A stretch of 49,794 nucleotides of DNA from Candidatus Blautia stercorigallinarum. GTDB taxonomy: Bacteria > Bacillota > Clostridia > Lachnospirales > Lachnospiraceae. The stretch spans positions 1 through 49,794 of the forward strand of contig DXIQ01000035.1 in the NCBI GenBank assembly GCA_019112785.1, in the 5' to 3' direction. The position numbers and the translations under genes were made by a program. Below, one piece after another: positions 32,708-41,082 of the stretch; position 1 is the stretch's first letter, and each line of letters starts with the position of its first letter. The notes below the pieces were generated by a model. That model was not told the DNA's origin and ran no database searches. It saw nothing but the letters and a program-made list of their open reading frames with translations.

Positions 32708-34868
32708 TGGCTAATTCCTCCTCTGACAACTGTGACATGGCGATCTGGCGATATACGTCACAGGATTTTAAAAGCTCTTTATGAGTTCCCTGACCAACCA
32801 CACGTCCTTCATCCAGTACCAGGATACGGTCTGCGTGAAGAATAGTGCTGATACGCTGTGCGACGATCAGCGTGGTGGCATCCTTGGTTTCTTTTTTCAG
32901 CGCTCTTCTCAGAACTACATCTGTCTTGTAATCAAGAGCGGAAAAACTGTCATCAAAAATATAGATCTCCGGATTCTTGGCAATAGCCCTGGCAATGGAC
33001 AGACGCTGTTTCTGACCTCCGGACACGTTAGTTCCCCCCTGAGCAATAGGATCTTCCAGTCCGTCTTCTTTTTCCTGGATAAAATCCCAGGCCTGGGCGA
33101 TCTTGGCTGCTCTTTCTACCTCTTCAGGAGAGGCGTCGTCATTTCCGTAACGGATATTGGAATCAATAGTTCCTGAGAACAAGACTCCCTTCTGAGGCAC
33201 ATAGCCAATCTTATCCCTAAGACTCTTCAGATCCATTTCCCGGATATCCACACCGTCAACCAGGATCTTTCCTCTGGTCACATCAAAGAATCTGGGGATC
33301 AGATTTACCAGCGTACTCTTACCGCTTCCAGTACTTCCGATAAAGGCCACGGTCTCTCCTTTTTTCGCAGTAAAGCTGATATCGGAAATCGTCTCCTCAT
33401 CAGCTCCCGGATAAGCAAAGCCTACATGGTCGAAAACCACTTCTCCTTTTCTGTCTGCGGAAGGTTCTGTATGATTTTCTCCATCCTGGATACTTACTTC
33501 TGTCTCCATAACTTCGTTGATACGCTTTGCGGAAACACCGGCTCTCGGTATCATGATAGACATCATAGTGATCATCAGGAAGGCCATAATGATCTGCATA
33601 GCGTACTGCATGAAGGCCATCATATTTCCGACCTGCATGGTTCCCTCATCTACGGCATGGGAGCCGTTCCAGACGATCAGCACAGTGATCCCGTTCATGA
33701 TCAGCATCATCACCGGCATCATAAAGGTCATGCACCGGTTTACAAAAAGATTGGTCTTCATCAGTTTATAGTTTGCGTCTTCAAAACGCTCTTCTTCATG
33801 TTTCTCTGTGCTGAACGCACGGATCACATAGACGCCGGTAAGGATCTCCCTTGCCACCAGGTTCAGGTTATCGATGAGATACTGGAGCTTGGTGAACTTA
33901 GGCATGGCGATCTTAAACAGCAGACCTACAAACAGCATGATCACGATCACTGCCAGCGCCAGGATCCATGTCATGGAAGCGTCCGTCTGGAATACCTTAT
34001 ATACGCCTCCGATCCCCAGGATAGGCGCATAAAGAACGATACGAAAGATCATGGCAAAAAGAAGCTGGATCTGCTGTACGTCATTGGTGCTTCTGGTAAT
34101 AAGTGAAGCTGTGGAAAAATGATTCAGCTCTGCGCCGGAAAAAGAAAGGACTTTCCGGTACACACTGTTTCTCAGATTTCTTCCCAGTGTAGCCGCAACC
34201 CTTGCGGATAAGAAGGTAACGGTGATCGCCGCTGCCATTCCCAGAAAGGCAAGGCCCAGCATTTTTCCTCCGGTGAGAAGGATATAATGCATCTGCATCT
34301 GATCCAGGTCCTGCCCCTGAGCGCTGTATTCGTCCTGGACAAACAGCACTGCTGACTGAGTCACGATAGAATCCGGCATCTGCTCAAACTGTTCTTCCAT
34401 ACCGGAAAGCATCTGAGAGAGCTGCTCCTTTGGGATCTGTTCCAGAATCTGGAAAATATCAGCGTCCTGATCCAGTCCCATCTGTTCTTTTATCTGAGCC
34501 ACTTCCTTGGAAGAAGGATCGGAAAGGCCGGTTACGATCAGTTCCGGAACTCCTAAGATACTGTTCAGTTCTTCCCGTTCTTCAGAACTGATATCTTTCA
34601 GCTCATACATCCCATTGGTCAGAGTATAGTCTTCCTGGACCTGTTCTCTGTCCTCCTGGTCCATAAACAAAAACAGTTTATCAGCGGATTCTTCCCGGAG
34701 CTTTTCCGGTACTCCGTCTTCTATGCCCTTTTGCTGGATTCCCACATTGATGATATCTGATGTGTAATCCGGCAGAGACAGATCGCAAAAGGCCTGAACA
34801 AACAGAAGGAGAAGGATCATCACGAGATAATACCATCTCTCCTTCATGTAATGAAACATTTTTAACAT
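32700..34868 (-). CDS. Heterodimeric ABC exporter, degenerate-site subunit
   Basis: The 722-residue partner has six membrane helices, but between helices 1 and 2 it carries an extracellular insert of about 155 acidic residues (about 36-192), rich in Gln and Glu, that is absent from the other subunit. The ATPase domain has Walker A GSTGSGKST (511-519) and signature VSGGQ (615-619). The catalytic Glu is replaced by Asp640 (IYIFDDS) and the H-loop His by Gln671 (IVAQRIST). Both changes mark the non-hydrolysing site of asymmetric exporters. It starts four bases after the MarR gene. Confidence 0.93.
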   Translation of the reverse strand: MLKMFHYMKERWYYLVMILLLLFVQAFCDLSLPDYTSDIINVGIQQKGIEDGVPEKLREESADKLFLFMDQEDREQVQEDYTLTNGMYELKDISSEEREELNSILGVPELIVTGLSDPSSKEVAQIKEQMGLDQDADIFQILEQIPKEQLSQMLSGMEEQFEQMPDSIVTQSAVLFVQDEYSAQGQDLDQMQMHYILLTGGKMLGLAFLGMAAAITVTFLSARVAATLGRNLRNSVYRKVLSFSGAELNHFSTASLITRSTNDVQQIQLLFAMIFRIVLYAPILGIGGVYKVFQTDASMTWILALAVIVIMLFVGLLFKIAMPKFTKLQYLIDNLNLVAREILTGVYVIRAFSTEKHEEERFEDANYKLMKTNLFVNRCMTFMMPVMMLIMNGITVLIVWNGSHAVDEGTMQVGNMMAFMQYAMQIIMAFLMITMMSIMIPRAGVSAKRINEVMETEVSIQDGENHTEPSADRKGEVVFDHVGFAYPGADEETISDISFTAKKGETVAFIGSTGSGKSTLVNLIPRFFDVTRGKILVDGVDIREMDLKSLRDKIGYVPQKGVLFSGTIDSNIRYGNDDASPEEVERAAKIAQAWDFIQEKEDGLEDPIAQGGTNVSGGQKQRLSIARAIAKNPEIYIFDDSFSALDYKTDVVLRRALKKETKDATTLIVAQRISTILHADRILVLDEGRVVGQGTHKELLKSCDVYRQIAMSQLSEEELANE

Positions 34869-34872
34869 ACTG

Positions 34873-35343
34873 TCACCCCTTATTTAGTCTTTCTATGTTT
34901 TTTTCATTGCCGCCTTCTTCCAGGTTCTGGATCATCTGAAGGAAAAAACGGCGCAGGAGACAAATCTCGCTTTCAGAAAAGTCTTTAAAAAGAGCTTTTT
35001 CTCTTTCTTTTATACATTCTTTTGTCTTTCTGGTCACAGCCTTTCCTTCTTCCGTAAGGTATATACGGCTTAAACGCTGATCCTTTTCATCGGCTCTCCG
35101 TTCTATGATCCCGGCTTTTTCAAGTCTCTTAATAGAAACAGCAACTGTAGGCGGACTTATCCTGAGCGCCTGGGAAATCTCTTTCTGACTGATTCCCTCC
35201 CGGCAGAACACCAGACCTACCAAAGGCACCTGTTTCGGATGGATCCCAAAATCTTTTACCAGAGCAAAAGCATTCTTATAGTAAAGATGAGTCAGCCTTA
35301 CAAACAGGTTCTGCAGGTCCTCTTCCCTTTTCTCTTCCTCCAT
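34873..35343 (-). CDS. MarR-family regulator of the ABC exporter
   Basis: The 156-residue protein has a MarR winged helix-turn-helix (about 50-115): recognition helix in SPPTVAVSIKRLEKAG and wing in DEKDQRLSRIYLTEEGK, followed by the C-terminal dimerisation helix. It is the first gene of a three-gene operon with the exporter, so ligand-released autorepression is the likely mode. Two copies of the same palindromic site lie upstream, one of them directly after the -10 box. The ligand is unknown. Confidence 0.92.
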   Translation of the reverse strand: MEEEKREEDLQNLFVRLTHLYYKNAFALVKDFGIHPKQVPLVGLVFCREGISQKEISQALRISPPTVAVSIKRLEKAGIIERRADEKDQRLSRIYLTEEGKAVTRKTKECIKEREKALFKDFSESEICLLRRFFLQMIQNLEEGGNEKNIERLNKG

Positions 35344-35363
35344 TTTTTCATCTCCTTCCTTTT

Positions 35364-35380
35364 AGTTAGTCGGCTAACTT
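35364..35380. promoter_or_regulatory. MarR operator 1
   Basis: AGTTAG-TCGG-CTAACT is a perfect palindrome located immediately downstream of the -10 box of the MarR promoter, covering the transcription start. The 15-base core TTAGTCGGCTAACTT recurs at 35462 with one change. Confidence 0.75.
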
Positions 35381-35409
35381 ATAATATGGCAATTTCCTGA
35401 TATTTTCAA
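35381..35409 (-). promoter_or_regulatory. Promoter of the marR-ABC operon
   Basis: TTGAAA (35404-35409) and TATTAT (35381-35386) on the minus strand have a 17-base spacer. Operator 1 overlaps the start point, so a bound MarR dimer would block transcription. Confidence 0.75.
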
Positions 35410-35461
35410 CCCTTAATTTTATATTTTTAAATTTTTTTATAATTAATTTACAAAATTTCAT

Positions 35462-35476
35462 TTAGTCAGCTAACTT
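35462..35476. promoter_or_regulatory. MarR operator 2
   Basis: TTAGTCAGCTAACTT matches operator 1 at 14 of 15 positions and contains the palindrome TTAG-TCAG-CTAA. It is 96 bases upstream of operator 1, about nine helical turns, in an AT-rich stretch. Looping between the two sites or control of the divergent glycosyltransferase gene is possible. Confidence 0.65.
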
Positions 35477-35526
35477 TTGTGCAAAATCACATACTCCGGA
35501 TTTTCTTATTTCAGGCTGCAGTCGGG

Positions 35527-35570
35527 GATGTCGCATTAATCAAAATCGAGAATATGACTAATGCGACATT
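35527..35570 (+). repeat. Dispersed hairpin repeat, copy 2
   Basis: TGTCGCATTAATCA and TGACTAATGCGACA form a 14-bp stem with one A-C mismatch around AAATCGAGAATA, the same loop as copy 1 at 17229. It lies 57 bases upstream of the glycosyltransferase start, in the opposite orientation to copy 3, which lies at the end of that gene. Confidence 0.75.
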
Positions 35571-35627
35571 CCCTCGTTGTTTTATGATACAATGAGTATT
35601 GTATTAAATTTTGTTTTGGAGGGTAAC

Positions 35628-36563
35628 ATGAAAGATATGAATAAGATCAGGCCTTCTTTGGCCAAAGATGTGGAAGCAGTTGTCACCAGTTTTAATCAGG
35701 GGACTATGGTCCTGGAAGCAGTTCAATCTTTATGTGAACAGACCCTGCTGCCTGCCAGGATCCTTCTCGTAGATGACGGCTCAACAGATAAGGATTCCAT
35801 TTGTATATTGAAACAGATTGAATTGGACGCTAATTGGTCCGTTCCTATAGAGATCCTCCGTCAGCCCAACGGCGGAGTATCTGCCGCCAGAAACGCCGGT
35901 ATCCGCAAGGCTCAGAGTCCTATGGTGCTGGTACTGGATGGAGATGACCGGCTGGAGCCGTCCTATATTGAAAAAGTCAGCGGTCTGCTGAGAAAGGATC
36001 CTTCTATGACTGCTGCTTCTTCCTGGCTCCATACCTTTGGTGTTCTTGACGCCGTCGTCCGTCCTCAGGGAGGGGGCATTACCGCCTTTCTTTCCCGGAA
36101 CTGCTGTCCTGCCACTCACATACTCCGCCGGAAAGTCTGGGAACAGTGCGGAGGCTATGATGAGTCTATGCGCTCCGGCTTTGAAGACTGGGATTTCTTT
36201 CTCAGTATGCTGGAAACCAGCTCTGACGCACATATCGGGATCCTGGAGGAAGCTTTGATCGACTACCGGACTGCCCCTGCCTCCTTTAACGTAAGAAGTA
36301 TGGAAAAGCGCCTGGAGCTGATGGATTTTCTTATCCGTAAACACAAAGCAGCCTATCAGGAGCACATGGTCCAGGCCATACTGGGTATCGAATCCATCTC
36401 CATGTCCAGACTCCGGGGCTGGGAAGAAGAGATCTGCCATGGGCTGGAGAAAAATCAGTCTTTGAGCAAAGTCTCTGAGGATTTTATGAAACACCCTACC
36501 TATGGAGACGGCGGCATGGCGGCGGCTGTCCGCATCGCATCTTTAAAGGCGCTGTCGCATTAA
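35628..36563 (+). CDS. Family 2 glycosyltransferase
   Basis: The 311-residue GT-A enzyme has VEAVVTSFNQG at the start of the nucleotide-binding fold, DDGSTD (near 49-54), the metal-binding LDGDD (near 105-109) and a GFEDWDFF motif near 189. It transfers a sugar from a nucleotide donor; the acceptor is unknown. There is no transmembrane anchor. The start is the ATG at 35628 with GGAGGG; an earlier in-frame ATG (35577) has no ribosome site. The last codons (ALSH-stop) are formed by the arm of the hairpin repeat that follows, so the native C terminus may have been replaced. No other polysaccharide genes are nearby. Confidence 0.87.
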   Translation: MKDMNKIRPSLAKDVEAVVTSFNQGTMVLEAVQSLCEQTLLPARILLVDDGSTDKDSICILKQIELDANWSVPIEILRQPNGGVSAARNAGIRKAQSPMVLVLDGDDRLEPSYIEKVSGLLRKDPSMTAASSWLHTFGVLDAVVRPQGGGITAFLSRNCCPATHILRRKVWEQCGGYDESMRSGFEDWDFFLSMLETSSDAHIGILEEALIDYRTAPASFNVRSMEKRLELMDFLIRKHKAAYQEHMVQAILGIESISMSRLRGWEEEICHGLEKNQSLSKVSEDFMKHPTYGDGGMAAAVRIASLKALSH

Positions 36564-36641
36564 TCATATTTTAAGAATATTTATACATTTTATGCGAAAA
36601 TGTATAAATCTTCTCGATTCTGGCTAATGTGACAGCGCCTT
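36546..36641 (-). repeat. Dispersed hairpin repeat, copy 3, with an inserted hairpin
   Basis: A 17-bp outer stem (36546-36562 with 36625-36641, one G-U) has the GTCGCATTA arms of the family. Compared with the reverse complement of copy 2, the loop (TCATATT...TCTCGATT) is interrupted by about 40 bases containing a perfect 13-bp hairpin ATTTATACATTTT (36579-36591) with AAAATGTATAAAT. The left arm supplies the stop codon of the glycosyltransferase gene. It lies between convergent genes and may serve as their terminator. Confidence 0.75.
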
Positions 36642-36658
36642 CAAAAGATTTAAAATTT

Positions 36659-37546
36659 CTATACAGTTTTTGTTTTTAAGTATTGCCGGTATGCTTCTAC
36701 AGGCATTTCTTTTCCTGTGAAAAGCAGATAGTTTTCTGCTCCCTGCCAGAGCATCATACCTTTTCCTTCGATGGTCTGGCAGCCGGCTTCCCCGGCTTCT
36801 TTCAGCATTCTGGTAACTTCCGGATTGTAAACAATATCTGCCACTACCAGATCCTTTCTCAGCCATTCCTTTGGGATCAGAGTCTCCTCATGAAGATCCG
36901 GCTTCATTCCTACGATAGTGGCATTTGCCAGGATATCCGCTTCTGCCACTGCTTTTTGCAGCTTTTCTCTGTCCTCCAGCCGGTCTACCGTCACCCTGCA
37001 CTTTGGAACCTTTTCTTTCAGTTTTCTCTGGGTTTCCAGAGCTCTGTCATAGAATTCATCCCGGCGATTGAAAATATGGATTTCTTCCGTTCCTTCCAGG
37101 GCAAGCTGAACCTGGATGGCTGTGGCAGCGCCGCCAGCGCCTAAAACCAGAACTTTTTTCCCTTTTACTTCTATCCCATGCTCTTTTAGATTTTTCACAA
37201 ACCCGATACCATCTGTAATATAACCGGTAAGAACACCTTCCTCGTTGACAAAAGCATTGCAGGCCCCTATCAGCTCAGCAGCCGGAGATAAACGATCCAT
37301 CAGCTTTGCCGCAATATTCTTACAGGGCATGGTGAAATTTCCGCCTCTCATTTTCAGCAGGCGTATAGTATTTATTGTCTCGGGCATATCCTCGGCTTTT
37401 ACGTCAAAAGCCAGGTAAGCATAGTCCAGTCCGTCATGCTGGAAACAGAAATTATACATTTCCGGTGAAGCAGAATGGCCTACAGGCGAACCAAATAATC
37501 CCATTAAACCTGTATATCCTGATATTCTCTTTTCCATATTTTTCAC
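36659..37546 (-). CDS. aroE: Shikimate dehydrogenase
   Basis: AroE (EC 1.1.1.25) reduces 3-dehydroshikimate with NADPH. The 295 residues contain the substrate loop GSPVGHSASP (Ser25, Ser27), the catalytic Lys76 (FTMPCKN) and Asp112 (YITDGIGF), and the dinucleotide motif GAGGAA (136-141) followed by NRR, which suits NADPH. The Cys in MPCKN (usually His or Asn) is a small variation. A quinate-active YdiB-like enzyme is a less likely alternative. It overlaps the CM-SK fusion gene by four bases, so the two are translationally coupled. Confidence 0.93.
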   Translation of the reverse strand: MKNMEKRISGYTGLMGLFGSPVGHSASPEMYNFCFQHDGLDYAYLAFDVKAEDMPETINTIRLLKMRGGNFTMPCKNIAAKLMDRLSPAAELIGACNAFVNEEGVLTGYITDGIGFVKNLKEHGIEVKGKKVLVLGAGGAATAIQVQLALEGTEEIHIFNRRDEFYDRALETQRKLKEKVPKCRVTVDRLEDREKLQKAVAEADILANATIVGMKPDLHEETLIPKEWLRKDLVVADIVYNPEVTRMLKEAGEAGCQTIEGKGMMLWQGAENYLLFTGKEMPVEAYRQYLKTKTV

Positions 37547-38334
37547 CTTTCCTTCCTGTCCAGATCCAGCAGCTTCTTTACCAGTTCCTCGCAGATCTCC
37601 AGTTCTGTCTTGCCGTCTGTAGCCACGATAATATCTGCCGCTGCCTGGTATTTTTCCCGCCGGGCCTCCATCAATCCGGCAATAAATTCTGTGTTCTTAT
37701 TATTTTCCAGCAGCGGACGTTCATGACTGTCTTTCACCCGCTCCAGGATCGTCTCCGGGCTGGCAGTAAGAAGTACCACTCTCCCGTTTTTCTTCATTTC
37801 CACTACATTCTGCTCTCTCAGGGGAACGCCGCCGCCGCAGGAGATCACTACATTGGTCCGCTCCTGCATTTCAACAAGGAGACTGGTCTCCAGATTCCGG
37901 AAGTATTCTTCACCCCTGGTCTCAAAAATATCGGAAATACTCATGCCTTCTCTCTTGGCGATCATCTGATCCATTTCAATGATCTCCATATCAAAGAGCG
38001 TATGAAGGTATTCGGAAATGGTGGATTTTCCGGATCCCATAAAACCGATCAGGACGATATTATAGGAAAACAGCTTTCTGGCCTGTATCTTTTTACTGCT
38101 TTTCAGGATCGCCTGAAAGACATCTTCCACTTCCTGCTTATGTCTGTATCCTTCCAGTTTTTTCTCCAGCCAGATACGCTGCCGTTCTTCCTGCTCCGGC
38201 TGGAGCATAGACATCTTATTTTTTTCTTTATAGGCCATCAGCTCTTCCACTACGGCATTACGCCTGAGCAGTCCTTCCAGGATTTTTTCATTGCAGGCCA
38301 TAAGTTCTTCTCTGTATTTTTCTAACTGATCCAT
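37543..38334 (-). CDS. Chorismate mutase-shikimate kinase fusion
   Basis: The 263-residue protein joins two non-consecutive enzymes of the aromatic pathway. Residues 1-85 form an AroQ-type chorismate mutase helix bundle (Arg8, LLRRN at 22-26, Lys36/38 and EER at 49-51 fit its active-site pattern). Residues 90-263 form a shikimate kinase with Walker A GFMGSGKST (97-105), shikimate-binding Asp122 (MDQMI), the CGGG motif (166-169) and the lid Arg206 in ERPLL. The kinase makes shikimate 3-phosphate; the mutase makes prephenate, two steps later. It is coupled to aroE and follows a MATE gene by nine bases. Confidence 0.88.
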   Translation of the reverse strand: MDQLEKYREELMACNEKILEGLLRRNAVVEELMAYKEKNKMSMLQPEQEERQRIWLEKKLEGYRHKQEVEDVFQAILKSSKKIQARKLFSYNIVLIGFMGSGKSTISEYLHTLFDMEIIEMDQMIAKREGMSISDIFETRGEEYFRNLETSLLVEMQERTNVVISCGGGVPLREQNVVEMKKNGRVVLLTASPETILERVKDSHERPLLENNKNTEFIAGLMEARREKYQAAADIIVATDGKTELEICEELVKKLLDLDRKER

Positions 38335-38343
38335 AATCTCTTC

Positions 38344-39762
38344 CTATCCCATCTGTTTTTTTCTTTTTACTTCCCGCTCTTTTTCTTCAGATAAAGCCGG
38401 CCACATTACGCAGAGCATGGTGACAAAGCAGGCAGTGCCTCCGATAAAGTTGGAGATCGGCTCTGCCAGGAAAACTCCGTTTACCCCCAATCCCGCCACA
38501 TGGGGCAGCACCAGGGTCAGAGGGATCACGATCACCGCTTTTCTCAGCAGAGAAAAGAAGATGGCGTGTTTCGCCTTTCCCAGCCCGGTAAACACACTCT
38601 GTCCCGCAAACTGCAGAGACATAAAGCAGAATCCGAAGAAATAGATCCGCATGGAAGGCACGCCGATCTTCATCAGTTCCTCCCTGCCGTTAAACATGGC
38701 GATAAAGACCCCTGGTATCAGCAGGGTGATGATCCATGCCAGTGTGGTATAGACGATGCCGATAGCCGCCATAACCTTGATCCCTGACTTCACCCTCCGG
38801 TATTCTCCGGCGCCGTAATTAAATCCGATCACAGGCTGAGATCCCTGGGTAAGACCGTTTACCGGAACACTCAGCACTTCCCGGACAGAATTTACAATAG
38901 TCATAACCGCCACATAGGCGTCTCCCCCAAAGGACTGGAGAGTTACATTGCAGACAATCTGCACGCCGCAGTTGGTGGCCGCCATGATAAATCCGGAAAG
39001 GCCGAGGGCCAGGATCTCTTTTACATATCCCAGGTTCATCTTCATCCTGGAAAGCCGGATCCGCAGAAGGGTATGTTTTCCTGTAAGGAATTTTACCACC
39101 CATATGGCGGAAACTGCCTGGGAGATCACCGTGGCAATAGCCGCTCCCTTCACACCCATGCCAAAGACAAAAATAAAAACCGGATCCAGCACAATATTGA
39201 TCAAAGCTCCGATGAGCACCGTAAGCATACCGGTCCTGGCAAAGCCCTGGCAGTTTATAAAGCCGTTCATACTCAGGCTGATCATAACAAAGACTGTTCC
39301 CAGCAGATAAATGCTGATATAGTCGTCTGCATAGCCAAAGGTAGCGTCGCTGGCTCCCAGGGCATAGAGAAGGGGATCTTTGATCACCATTCCCACCAGG
39401 ATCAGAACAACGCCTGTGATCAGCGTAAGAGTGAAAGAGGTTCCCATGATCCCCTCTGCCCGTTCCTCATCCCCTCTTCCCCTGGCAATGGAGCACAGAG
39501 GAGGGCCCCCGGTTCCGATGAGATTGGAAAAAGCAGTGATGGCCGTTATAACAGGAAAAGCAACCCCTACTCCTGTAAGGGCTGCTGAACTGGCTCCCGG
39601 GATCCTTCCGATATAGATCCGGTCCACAATGTTATATAACACATTAATAAACTGGGCCACGATAAGGGGAAGAGCCAGGCGGAGAATGGTTCCCCCTACG
39701 CTTCCCTTAGAAAAATCATGCTCCTCTTCTCGGACCTGATGATGATTTTTAAAAAAATGCAT
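38344..39762 (-). CDS. MATE-family efflux transporter
   Basis: The 472-residue protein has about 12 membrane helices and the MATE fold: a first half starting LALPLIVAQFINVLYNIVDRIYIG and a repeated second half with VNGLTQGSQPVIGFNYGAGEY. Such proteins export cationic drugs or metabolites using Na+ or H+ gradients. Its substrate is unknown. It lies in a row of minus-strand genes (alaA, MATE, CM-SK, aroE) with small gaps, so it is probably cotranscribed with aromatic amino acid genes. A metabolic export role is possible but not shown. Confidence 0.92.
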   Translation of the reverse strand: MHFFKNHHQVREEEHDFSKGSVGGTILRLALPLIVAQFINVLYNIVDRIYIGRIPGASSAALTGVGVAFPVITAITAFSNLIGTGGPPLCSIARGRGDEERAEGIMGTSFTLTLITGVVLILVGMVIKDPLLYALGASDATFGYADDYISIYLLGTVFVMISLSMNGFINCQGFARTGMLTVLIGALINIVLDPVFIFVFGMGVKGAAIATVISQAVSAIWVVKFLTGKHTLLRIRLSRMKMNLGYVKEILALGLSGFIMAATNCGVQIVCNVTLQSFGGDAYVAVMTIVNSVREVLSVPVNGLTQGSQPVIGFNYGAGEYRRVKSGIKVMAAIGIVYTTLAWIITLLIPGVFIAMFNGREELMKIGVPSMRIYFFGFCFMSLQFAGQSVFTGLGKAKHAIFFSLLRKAVIVIPLTLVLPHVAGLGVNGVFLAEPISNFIGGTACFVTMLCVMWPALSEEKEREVKRKKQMG

Positions 39763-39789
39763 GATTCCACTCCCTGTTCTTCTTTTGTT

Positions 39790-41004
39790 TTACTGATGAT
39801 AGGTTTTTAAAAAGTCTGCCAGTTTTTCTGTGGCTGTTTTCAGTTCCTCCACTCTGGGCAGATACACGATCCGGAAATGATCCGGTTTATCCCAGTTAAA
39901 GCCTTTGCCGTGGGTTACCAGGACTTTCTTTTCTCTGAGAAAATCCAGGGCAAACTTTTCATCATCATAAATATGAAATTTCTTCACATCGATCTTCGGG
40001 AAAATATAGAAGGCAGCTTTTGGCTTTACAGCAGAAAGTCCCGGAATATCATTGATCGCTTTGTAGATATATTCCCTTTGTTCATAGATCCTTCCTCCCG
40101 GCACCAGATACTCATTGACGCTCTGATAGCCTCCCAGAGCCGTCTGTACAATAGACTGGGCCGGTACATTGGAACACAGCCGCATATTGGACAGCATGTT
40201 CAAGCCTTCTATATAATCCTTTGCCTTGTCCTTGGCGCCGCTTAAAACCATCCAGCCCACACGGAAACCTGCCACCATATGTGACTTGGAAAGGCCGTTG
40301 AGCGTAATACAGAACAGATCCGGAGCCAGGGAAGCAATGGAAGTATGTTTGATCCCGTCCATGACCAGCCGGTCGTAAATCTCATCGGAAAAGATCATCA
40401 GATCATGTTCCCTGGCAATATCTGCGATCTTCATCAGGATTTCTTCCGGATAAACCGCCCCGGTAGGATTATTGGGGTTGATGATGACGATGGCTTTGGT
40501 CCTGTCTGTGATCTTGCTCTTCATATCCTCCAGATCCGGATACCAGTCCGACTCCTCATCACAGATATAGTGGACCGGTTTCCCTCCTGCCAGAGACACG
40601 CACCCTGTCCAGAGAGGATAATCCGGGGAAGGCACCAGGATCTCATCCCCGTCGTTCAGAAGGGCAAGGGTCAGGATACTGATCAGCTCGCTGACCCCAT
40701 TTCCTGTATAAATGTCATTTATGGTCACATCAGGGATGTTCTTTAGCTGGCAGTACTGCATAATGGCTTTTCTGGCAGAAAAAATCCCCTTGGAATCCGA
40801 ATATCCCTGAGATTCCCGAAGATTATAGATCATATCCAGGATCACTTCCTCCGGTGCGTTAAATCCGAAAGGCGCAGGATTTCCAATATTCAATTTCAGG
40901 ACATCTATCCCGCTCTCCTGCATACGGTTTGCCTCATCCAGCACCGGTCCCCGGACATCATAGCAGACATCATCCAATTTTGAGGATTTCCGAAATGTAC
41001 TCAT
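39790..41004 (-). CDS. alaA: Alanine-synthesising aminotransferase, AlaA type
   Basis: The 404-residue class I/II aminotransferase binds pyridoxal phosphate through Lys240 (NGLSKSHMVAGF). Long segments such as LKLNIGNPAPFGF, INPNNPTGAVYPEE, CSNVPAQ and QTALGGYQS closely follow E. coli AlaA, which makes alanine from pyruvate and glutamate. The genome context next to aromatic genes leaves an aromatic transaminase role possible, but the sequence match favours AlaA. It heads a minus-strand gene row with the MATE gene 27 bases downstream. Confidence 0.9.
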   Translation of the reverse strand: MSTFRKSSKLDDVCYDVRGPVLDEANRMQESGIDVLKLNIGNPAPFGFNAPEEVILDMIYNLRESQGYSDSKGIFSARKAIMQYCQLKNIPDVTINDIYTGNGVSELISILTLALLNDGDEILVPSPDYPLWTGCVSLAGGKPVHYICDEESDWYPDLEDMKSKITDRTKAIVIINPNNPTGAVYPEEILMKIADIAREHDLMIFSDEIYDRLVMDGIKHTSIASLAPDLFCITLNGLSKSHMVAGFRVGWMVLSGAKDKAKDYIEGLNMLSNMRLCSNVPAQSIVQTALGGYQSVNEYLVPGGRIYEQREYIYKAINDIPGLSAVKPKAAFYIFPKIDVKKFHIYDDEKFALDFLREKKVLVTHGKGFNWDKPDHFRIVYLPRVEELKTATEKLADFLKTYHQ

Positions 41005-41082
41005 ATTGCTTCCCCCGTTTCTGTTTTTTTATCAAAAATACTCAGTATTAACTACAGATTTTACCACTTTACCCTGATGGAT

